Shown here: positions 57,061 through 64,000 of the stretch, in pieces
Layout of the letters: each line of letters begins with the position of its first letter
How positions within the stretch are numbered: position 1 is the stretch's first letter
Assembly (NCBI GenBank): GCA_964059195.1
Contig: CAXKWD010000008.1
Coordinates: forward strand, 48,898,502-48,962,501
Origin: Ectobius pallidus
Taxonomy: Eukaryota > Arthropoda > Insecta > Blattodea > Ectobiidae
DNA length: 64,000 bases
Direction of reading: 5' to 3'
The notes under the pieces: model-generated
What the model was told of the DNA's origin: nothing
The model's database searches: none
What the model saw: only the letters and a program-made list of their open reading frames with translations
Program-made: the position numbers and the translations under genes

Positions 57061-57800
57061 CTTTTCTGAAATTTGTAATTACTTATTAGCCTAATTTGTA
57101 TTGTATTTTGGTGTTGTAATTTGTATCATTATGTATTGTTATTAATGATAATAAAATGTAATATTATGTTAAAAAAATACAATTTAGTTTTACAAAAGCA
57201 TTAAGTGATAGAAACTTAATTAACATAGGACATGAAAAAGATACACTATTAAGTACTACACATATGTGCTGTTAACTGTGATCTGAAGGTTGACAGTCAC
57301 CGGCAGTCCTTGATGTGAGATGGCAAAGAATTCCACATTCGGATGACTGAAGAAATAAAGGATGATGAGTAAAGAGATGTATGATGTTTAGGTATTGCGA
57401 GAATATGATCTTTCCTAGACCGAGTGTTTATGTTATGATGAAATGAATGAGTTTGAAAGCGTGATGACAGATAGTGAGGATAGGAAGTGTGAAGAATTCG
57501 ATAGCAGAGGCAGAGAGAGTGCAGTTTTTCTTCTGTCGTCCAATTGAAACCATGCCAATGTTTCAATGATCTCATTTACGAATACCACAAATGTGGCGAA
57601 CCCAAGCATTATGGACACGTTGTAGTCTTTGTCCTAGTTTGGAGCTAAGGTCGCTTAATGGAATATCACAGTTTAACTGAGAAGAGATGGTGGGTAGATT
57701 CGCAAGTCGTGTGGGCTGGTCAAGGTCACTGTACTCAAGGAATGCCAGTGTTGCTTGTTCATAACTTAAAGTGTCAATATCGTCAACTTAAATATTCTAT
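57061..57800 (-). pseudogene. LINE ORF2 C-terminal fragment
   Basis: Minus-strand pieces read SSKLGQRLQRVHNAWVRHIC, then after stops a TEEKLHSLCLCYRILHTSYP stretch, then TRSRKDHILAIPKHHTSLYS and MWNSLPSHIKDC. This is the C-terminal region of jockey/CR1-group LINEs. Stops and a frame change near 57570-57600 break it. The 3' UTR continues to about 57020. Confidence 0.7.
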
Positions 57801-57817
57801 TTCTATTCATTTTTAGT

Positions 57818-58138
57818 TTAAAGCGAAACCTTAGTGCAAAATTTTATACGGAGACACTGCCGTCGCTGGTACTGCACCAATTCGTCAGTTTTTTTAATCA
57901 ACTGGGACTCCAGCTGACTGATTTTCTTATCCTTTTCTTCAAGTGAGTTTTGAAGCTTAGCGATTACAGCAGTGTTATTCTCAATCACCGCTTGTAGCTC
58001 TGCTATAACAGAGTCCTTGATGAGGGCAGCGAGACGTTGTAACGTTGCACCCTCCTGCCAAACAGCTCTTGCCACCCGACAAGCCACTTCCTCCATTGTC
58101 TCTGCATTATTTGATCTTGCCTTTAGTGACATATTCAC
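57818..58138 (-). pseudogene. LINE ORF1 N-terminal coiled-coil fragment
   Basis: After MNMSLKARSNNAETMEEVAC the frame forms a heptad-rich stretch (AELQAVIENNTAVIAKLQNS, KKISQLESQLIKKTDELVQY) and ends QRRQCLRIKF, where relatives read ...QYQRRNCLRIFG. It lies just upstream of the ORF2 tail on the same strand with everything between deleted. The two fragments thus form an internally deleted LINE. ORF1 proteins bind the element RNA. Confidence 0.65.
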
Positions 58139-58612
58139 ACACCAATACTTGTATATTTCAATTCACAGAACAACCAAGGTAGCTATAGATTAAGTTTACA
58201 CTACTATTGATTTATCTGTGACCTTTAACACCTTCAAAATGCTATATATGGCACGAGCGTGTTTTTGTCAGGTAGTAGCCGTCCGCCATGCTAGAAGCCA
58301 TTTTCTGCTAGGAAGAATTCAACAAAGTAATGAGAGGCATAGTTGCTAATGATAAATATACAATGACTACATTGAGAGCAGTGAATTTTGTCAAACTGAT
58401 GCCAATAGATATGGAAAGTTATAAAATAATAAGAGAATGTTTCCTGAAGTTTCCTGAAGTCATTATACGTACCAGTTAAAACATGAGCGTCCTTACTAAG
58501 TAGTTCTCAGAGGTGTGCAACACAGTGAGCCGAAAATTCGTCTCACGGCTCCTTCTTGCTCCTGTCCACCTTAAAATTTAATAAATACCTTTTTCTAATT
58601 AGTAACGTAAAG
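58139..58612. other. Non-coding
   Basis: 58200-58320 probably holds the LINE 5' UTR on the minus strand (CCATGCTAGAAGCCATTTT). Between 58320 and 58612 nothing is recognised. Confidence 0.4.
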
Positions 58613-58723
58613 ATGGCGTTTGTGCTGGTTCCCTCGAAAGTAGCGCCACCATGGGCTAGCGGCCGATTTGGGGGTTTCGCAGGATTAAAGTCGTTAGTTG
58701 TGGTTCAACCTCCGAGTTGTTAA
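58613..58723 (+). CDS. 36-codon small ORF in a promoter-like block
   Basis: The ORF starts AAAGATGGCG (strong context), reads MAFVLVPSKVAPPWASGRFG and ends TAA at 58721-58723. The block is GC-richer than its surroundings. It lies upstream of a second ATG with a splice donor, so it is either an upstream ORF or a small protein. No family recognised. Confidence 0.35.
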   Translation: MAFVLVPSKVAPPWASGRFGGFAGLKSLVVVQPPSC

Positions 58724-58754
58724 GTGGTTAAGTGGTGGGCGTTGATCTGCTACT

Positions 58755-58769
58755 ATGGCTAAATTACAG
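58755..58769 (+). CDS. Candidate first coding exon (5 codons) ending at a splice donor
   Basis: CTACTATGGCTAAATTACAG is followed immediately by GTAAGC at 58770. This gives MAKLQ and a consensus exon end. The downstream region is intron-like and holds the LINE nest, so the next exon lies beyond the window. The host gene is not identifiable from five residues. Confidence 0.4.
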
Positions 58770-59300
58770 GTAAGCAATTTGTGATTCAAGGGTTTCTGTA
58801 AGAAATTGTTAATATTGCTGCTTACCTGTCTTTCGACATCGAAATTTTCTGTCCGGGTTTTAAAAGAAAAGGTTTATTACATTGATAAATTCTTGTCTTG
58901 GCTGTTTGAAATTTCGCCCACTATCGCGTTTTTTTATAGTTTTATATATATTAACATGGGGAGGGTTTTTTTTAATTGCGTAGAATATGGTGGGGTTATA
59001 TTTAAATTGGAGGTCATCTTGCTGAGGCCAAAACTCACCAGCCGGGACATGCTAGAATCCTTACGTCAGAAAAGATCACATGATTAAGGGAATGAAAATA
59101 GATTGTTTAACTGTTTACAGATTTTTTCAATTCTATATTTACAGTATATTGCATTACTATGTTTTTAAATTGTTATATTGGAAATAAAACTTGTTATTGT
59201 TGACCCAACCTTTCTTTGAAACACAGTAGTCATGTTCACTCTAAATTTTCAGCAGTTCGTACGCCATGATTTTGAATTAAAGATGAAAAAACCTACTTCT
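58770..59300. other. Intron-like, T-rich non-coding DNA
   Basis: No supported gene. The plus-strand ORF at 58806-59087 has no domain. Confidence 0.4.
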
Positions 59301-59333
59301 TTCGGCCTGAAGGGCCGGCGGCTCCAACATTGA

Positions 59334-59740
59334 AGATGTAAATATTGTAAAAGAGGAACTAAAATCACTAGGCCATGTAGTCAGGAACATTACTAACATA
59401 CTGCCATAGACTAACGAAAAGGTCTCTGCCTCCCTTTTTCATTGACTTGGAACCTGCACCTAACAACAAGACAATATTTGATATAAAGCACTTATTTCAT
59501 ACTTTGGTAACATTTGAACTGCCTTACAAAAAACGAGATATTGTGCAATGCAAGAGATGTCAACGGTTTGGGCATACAAAAAATCGCTGCAATAGGCCGT
59601 TTAGGGGCGTCAAGTGCGGCGAAGACAACTCAACAACAACTTGCCGTAAAAAGCCCGAAACACCACCAATTTGTGTAAATTGTAGTGAGAACCATCCAAC
59701 CAGTTATAGAGGATGTAAAACTTGTAGGGAATACAAATAA
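59334..59740 (+). pseudogene. jockey-type LINE ORF1 (gag-like) C-terminal part
   Basis: After a damaged stretch with ELKSLGHVVRNITNI, a frame from 59447 reads DIVQCKRCQRFGHTKNRCNR, VKCGEDNSTTTC and ICVNCSENHPTSYRGCKTC. These are three consecutive zinc knuckles like those of jockey-group ORF1. The ELKSLGHxVRNITNI stretch is the usual preceding region. Stops and frame changes precede 59447. The protein would coat the element RNA. Confidence 0.8.
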
Positions 59741-60019
59741 CATTTGAACCACTGAGGAAAAAATCCGTGTCCAAAAAATCTCTAATAAAAACGGTAACAC
59801 AAGTTCCAAGTAATGACCATCCAAGTACTAGTACTTCAGACAAGACTTATGTAGAAGCTGTAAAGGGAAGTTCTCAGTGGCAAGAGCCACAGCAATCAAT
59901 TCACATCACCACCCCAAAGGAACAAAAAGATCTCTAGCCTTCAAAAAACCATAGAGAAAGTTATTGATAAAATGATGGATCTCTTGTTCGTTCTAATCAA
60001 AGTCATCGCCAATGGAAAA

Positions 60020-60465
60020 TAAAATGGCTAATACTCTGAATGTTTCCTCTTGGAATGTCAACGGCTTGTCTGAACGTAGACAAGAATTAGATTTATTTAT
60101 AAAAATAAAAAATCGTTATAATACTCATTTCAGAAACAAGACTTACAGATAAAACTGTGCCAGATTTCAAGGATATGACCAGTGAATGGGGCGAGGGAAT
60201 GGCCAGTGGTATGGCAATCATAATTAAAAATCCGCAGGAATTTGGAAACTTCTTTAGAACTTTGGTTTCAAATTTGTAGTAGGTGCAGATTGTAATGCAA
60301 AACACACTCATTGGGGATTACGACTGATCACAACCCGTGGAAGACAGCTGTATTGAGAAATCACTAATATTAATTTAGAAACCTTATCTACCCACTTACT
60401 GGCCTTCTGATACAAATAAAATACCAGATCTATTGGACTTTTTCATAACAAAGGGCATTTCACAT
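60020..60465 (+). pseudogene. jockey-type LINE endonuclease start, interrupted
   Basis: Frames give NVSSWNVNGLSERRQELDLF (first strand of the endonuclease), FVVGADCNAKHTHWG with a TTRGRQLY end, and IPDLLDFFITKGIS. Stops and frame changes lie between them. The frame ends where the minus-strand LINE tail begins at about 60468. The rest of ORF2 must lie beyond the window. Confidence 0.75.
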
Positions 60466-60726
60466 AATTTATTTATTTATTGAATATCCAAATTGAAATA
60501 AACCCTATTTCACCCGAAGGTATATTAGGGTTAGAGATATGATACACTTACAGGTTTACAATATACATATACAATCTTAATCTGAGCACTGTCTTCAAAG
60601 AAATTCAATAATAATGATTCACATAAATTATTAGTCTATACATTAAAACAGAAGTGATGTGAAAGAAAATGGGGTGGGAGATAACAAGTATAACAATAAT
60701 ATAAAAGTGAAAGCAGTGAATGCAAG

Positions 60727-60997
60727 TCATATTTTTGAATATATACTATTAACAAAAGATGTGAAAAATTTGTATCCTGCTTTACTAAAGAGTATGTTAT
60801 GAAGGAGGATAGTGTACTGAATGTTCAGTTGGTTCAGATAAGAAATGAGTGCAAATCTTTCTAATGTGTGGATCGGACAGGAGAATAATATGTGGTTAAC
60901 TGATTGTTCACTTTCTCCACATCTACAGACAGCCTTGTTTTTTATGCGGAAACGGTGAAGATACTGATGGAATTTCCCATGTCCAGTATAAAACTGT
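60727..60997 (-). pseudogene. R1-type ORF2 C-terminal zinc region
   Basis: MTQFYTGHGKFHQYLHRFRI leads to CRCGESEQSVNHILFSCP, a CxC...HxxxxC motif like that of the LINE at 16743. The frame joins the RNase H part across the hAT insertion and stops at 60727. Confidence 0.8.
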
Positions 60998-61005
60998 GTC
61001 ATAAC

Positions 61006-61935
61006 TAGGGACCGGATTCTTAGGTTTTTACCTATTTTTTTCCTTACTTCCAAAACAAAAAGCGCTCATACACTTTTTCGAATCATGTCCAGAGGATTGA
61101 CCCACATTAATTCTGTGGCACCTAAAAATACCTAAATGGGGTATATAAACCTAAATATACCTAAACGGGATATAAAACCTAAAATATCTAATTTAGGCTC
61201 CTTTTTTGTCTTTTTTGTCTATTTTGCGAGGAGAGACTTTTTTTTGTTTGCATTTAGTACTGCTCTGTTATTCATGTTGAGTGGTCACACTGTGAGTTTT
61301 AAGAAGGCGTGTTAATTATGTCGAAACAAATGAAATCGAGTTTATTACGGCAGTGGTTTGGCGACTACAGATGGAAAAGTAATATTTTGTCAAGCCTGCC
61401 AGAAACACGTATTATTTACCTTTCTAGAAAAGGGGGAAGTTTTCGTTCCTAGTTGATCTGTTGTGTGGTTAGCATGCGTAACAAACGAAAAAAGGAAAAT
61501 GATCAGTTTCACATTATCCACATCCAACCATAAAGTATTTTACAGATAGGCCCTACAGTCTAGATACAGTATTAACTATTAACTAAGAGATAACAGGAAG
61601 AACTTCACAGTTGAGAATCTTAAAAGATATTTAGTGGTATACTGTAACCAGGAAATGTGAGGCAACCTTATTTTCCCTGCTTCTTTTGATTGTTTATGCT
61701 TTCTTTCTTCAATTGTATAATATTGCCCTAAAGCAAGTTTACACAAATTTAAGTCAATTTTGTTAAGTTAAACTTTACAAGCATTATGTACTCAATCCTA
61801 TGCAGCACATTCAAATTCATTAAACCAATGATTCTACCCGAAAACGATATTTTGGACAAAAAACCTAAAAAAAACTATTTCACCTAATGGAAAACCTAAA
61901 ACAGTGTTTTTAAAAACCTAAAAATCCGGTCCCTA
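61006..61935. mobile_element. 930-bp non-autonomous hAT element
   Basis: GTCATAAC is duplicated at 60998-61005 and 61936-61943. The ends are inverted repeats of about 25 bp (TAGGGACCGGATTCTTAGGT left, one mismatch to the right). An 8-bp duplication and these ends fit hAT. It interrupts the LINE ORF2, whose two sides rejoin in sense when it is left out. Confidence 0.9.
61318..61440 (+). pseudogene. BED-finger remnant of a hAT transposase
   Basis: The reading TDGKVIFCQACQKHVLF at 61367-61418, with QWFGD shortly before in another frame, matches the first half of a BED zinc finger (CxxC) as at the N-terminus of hAT transposases. The rest of the gene is deleted. Confidence 0.55.
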
Positions 61936-61943
61936 GTCATAAC

Positions 61944-62510
61944 ATAACTTGGTACCAGTTGTTTACATTTCAATCTGTCGTGCACAGATGGGAAAAATAA
62001 ATTTCTAGTCACAGCTCCGTTCTCGCTGTTCTGCCACTGGGTGTTCCATTCTTCAATGATGTGGGCCTTTACTACATTTTTTATATGCGAGATAGGGCAG
62101 AGGGTGTAGCAAGGAATGAGGTTTGAATCTGCAGCCAGTTTGGCTAATTCATCCGCTCTCTCATTCCCTTCATCCCCAGAATGTCCACGAACCCAAGATA
62201 GGCATATGTGACCAGGAAACTCTCTTAATAATCTGCGGATTTCATGAGCGATCGGGTGTACATTGTGTTTGTCATCTATGGCAAATATTGCTGATTTAGA
62301 GTCACTGTGTATGCATATGTTATTACCTTTGTTGTTACACCACTTAATAGCTTCTCTTATAGCTATTAACTCTGCTTGAAAAATCGAACACTGGGACGAT
62401 AACTTCAGTTGTTTCGTAAAGAATTCATCAGAGTTTGTATAAACTACAAACGCACTTCCTACTTTTGGACTCTTAGTTGAAGTGTCTATGGAACGGGAGC
62501 CGTCTGTATA
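61944..62510 (-). pseudogene. R1-type RNase H domain
   Basis: The open minus-strand frame reads YTDGSRS, FQAELIAIREAIKWC, IHSDSKSAIFAI and WVRGHSGDEGNERADELAK, so the RNase H residues are all present. A 2-bp change in the (TA) run at 62505-62517 shifts it out of frame with the reverse transcriptase upstream. Confidence 0.8.
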
Positions 62511-63652
62511 TATATATCATACTGATGAGGGCAAATTTCTTCTGTTCCTCGCAAATGTTTAGAATACAGGGCAGGATGGCCCGTCATTATTTTATTAATT
62601 GGTTTTTCTGGATGAAACTTTGAAAGGTATTCAGGAACTTCCCTATCTTTTTTTATGTTACTTATGCTAACCTTTCCTATTGCTGTTGAGAACAGGGGTT
62701 CAATTCCTGCTACAATTAATGCAGCTTCAGTTGAAATAGTTCTGTATCCCTTTATTATTCTAAGCATGTATCCTCGTTGAATTTGGAAAAGTTTCTTTTT
62801 GGCCCATGTCTTAGTGAGTGCTTCTACAAATGCTACAGCACCATAAAGAGCCAATGGCACCACTGCTCCGTGATATATTACTTTCATGATATCTTGATTT
62901 AGACCCCAAGTAGGTCTTGTAGCAAACGACAGCTTCGTAAGCAGAACACTTGCCTTCTTTGCCATGTACTCAAAATGGTGATGAAACGTAAATTTATTGT
63001 CCAATATAACTCCTAAATAGTTTAATTGATCCACGTTACCTATCCTTACCCCATTCATTTCTAAATTGACTGGTTCCACTTTCAACCGTCTCGTGACCAT
63101 CAGTGATTTGGTTTTGTTTGGGTTGAAATTCAACTTGTTGGCTTCTCCCCACTTATGGATTATATAAAGTGCGGCATTAGCCTTGGTCTGTACGTTTAAT
63201 GTATTATCCGCTCTGACCACTAAGATGGCACCGTCAGCATATGCTAATAGTGTACACCCATTCGGTAAACATTGCTGTAGCAGCTCATCATATAAAATAA
63301 TCCAAAAACCAGGACTACACACCGAACCTTGTGGGCAGCCTTTGGTTATGTCCTTAGTTACAGTGCTGTTTCCTATTGTTAGTTCTATCCTGCGGTTTGT
63401 GAAATAATTCTGTATTAATTTGTACAGGTTACGTGGACATTCTTTTATTCGTAGCTGATAGAGTATTTTTGGCCACCAAGCATGGTTAAAGGCACTTGCA
63501 ACATCAAGAGAGATGACCAGGCCTAATTGCTTTGTTCTAAATGTCTCATGAATCCAGTCTACTACCTTACAAATCGCATCTTCAGTAGATTTTTGTGGTA
63601 GGAAGCCGAACTGATTTTCATTCAGTAAGTTGTTGCTAAGTAAGTGATACAT
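62486..63652 (-). pseudogene. R1-type reverse transcriptase, YADG catalytic box
   Basis: About 388 codons contain QFGFLPQKSTEDA, VISLDVASAFNHAWWPKIL (motif A), ITKGCPQGSVCSPGFW (motif B) and LLAYADGAILVV (residues 138-141 read YADG, GGT codon at 63230-63232). Then come NKLNFNPNKTKSLMV and thumb motifs (LNYLGVILD, WGLNQDIMK). An extra A in a run at about 63670-63680 frameshifts it from the upstream frame FRPISLIPVLGKCLEK (63833-63636). It shares the YADG change with the LINE at 16743-18762 although the two are clearly diverged. Confidence 0.85.
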
Positions 63653-64000
63653 TACACGATCTATGATAAGTTTTTTCTAAACACTTACCCAAAACAGGTA
63701 TTAAACTGATAGGTCTGAAGGACGATATGGTGTTTTGTCTGCAATTGGGCTTTGGTATTACTTTCACTACTGCAATTTTCCAACAATTTGGTAATACGCT
63801 TAATTCCAAACACTTGTTAAACATATCCACCATGAGCGAAGGAAAGCAATCGTGAACACTTTTTATTATATATTGGCAGTAATGTGATCTGCTCCTGGTG
63901 CTTTCCTATCGTTCTGCTTTGAAATAATATTTGCTACCTCTTCTAGGGTGAAGAGACAATCATCTGATGAGTTAACCTGCTCCTCAGTCAGTCTTCTAAT
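63636..64000 (-). pseudogene. R1-type ORF2 upstream part, continuing past the window
   Basis: 63833-63636 reads NKCLELSVLPNCWKIAVVKV then FRPISLIPVLGKCLEK, the start of the reverse transcriptase. Further up, in other frames, RKAPGADHI marks the usual KAPGxDxI box. Stops and frame changes separate the pieces near 63860. Confidence 0.75.

Larger units (their letters stand above)
60468..64000 (-). mobile_element. R1-type LINE inserted in the jockey-type LINE
   Basis: On the minus strand the element enters from beyond the window (RKAPGADHI near 63900). It carries the reverse transcriptase, RNase H and a C-terminal zinc motif, then a 3' UTR and an AATAAATAAATAAAT end at about 60468-60485. It is split by a 930-bp hAT element. 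The tail falls inside the jockey-type endonuclease. Confidence 0.85.

Overview
The window is eukaryotic, AT-rich, gene-poor and dominated by transposable elements. The mix points to an arthropod, most likely an insect with a large genome: R1-type, jockey-type and restriction-endonuclease-type LINEs, tRNA-derived SINEs, a mariner/Tc1-type element, hAT and Kolobok remnants, THAP exons and intron-like splice sites. A cockroach or relative would fit, but that is an impression from protein style, not something the sequence proves. There are no operons or bacterial-type genes. Host coding sequence is limited to a few isolated exon candidates.

Layout. (1) 1-16742: a near-identical tandem array of a non-autonomous LTR retrotransposon, read on the minus strand. 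Four 1,310-bp LTRs alternate with about 3.05-kb non-coding internal regions (unit 4,361-4,362 bp). The array ends exactly at an LTR edge inside an R1-type LINE (16743-18762). (2) 18763-25797: old AT-rich DNA with decayed tandem repeats, LINE 3' tails and a Ty3/gypsy RNase H-integrase relic. (3) 25802-39272: one DNA transposon with 12-bp terminal inverted repeats, a TAAT duplication and repeated GTAACGTGAGTTAC motifs near its ends. It was later filled by a 5'-truncated LINE with an intact C-terminal endonuclease region, a SINE, and a 9.4-kb Ty3/gypsy-type LTR element whose 3' LTR carries a 604-bp inverted-repeat element. That LTR element shares leader, polypurine and 3' internal sequence with the array at the left edge, so the array looks like the non-autonomous partner of this family.

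(4) 39273-53850: LINE fragments, a 453-bp fold-back element, two divergent THAP exons, a tRNA-like insertion with a 38-bp perfect hairpin, SAP-like, YqaJ-like and P2X7-tail-like exons, a Kolobok transposase fragment, and a probable host exon encoding one transmembrane helix (48318-48442). (5) 53850-58200: an intact mariner/Tc1-type element (54371-55642) with 33-bp perfect inverted repeats, and an internally deleted LINE. (6) 58600-58770: a GC-richer promoter-like block with a 36-codon small ORF and a short first coding exon ending at a consensus splice donor. (7) 59300-64000: a three-layer nest in which a jockey-type LINE is cut by an R1-type LINE, itself cut by a 930-bp hAT element with a BED-finger remnant.

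The strongest points for follow-up are the tandem LTR array and its relation to the gypsy-type element, the TAAT-flanked transposon with subterminal repeats, two diverged R1-type LINEs that both read YADG where the reverse-transcriptase YADD box should be, and the cluster of SAP, YqaJ, P2X7 and THAP-type domain fragments.
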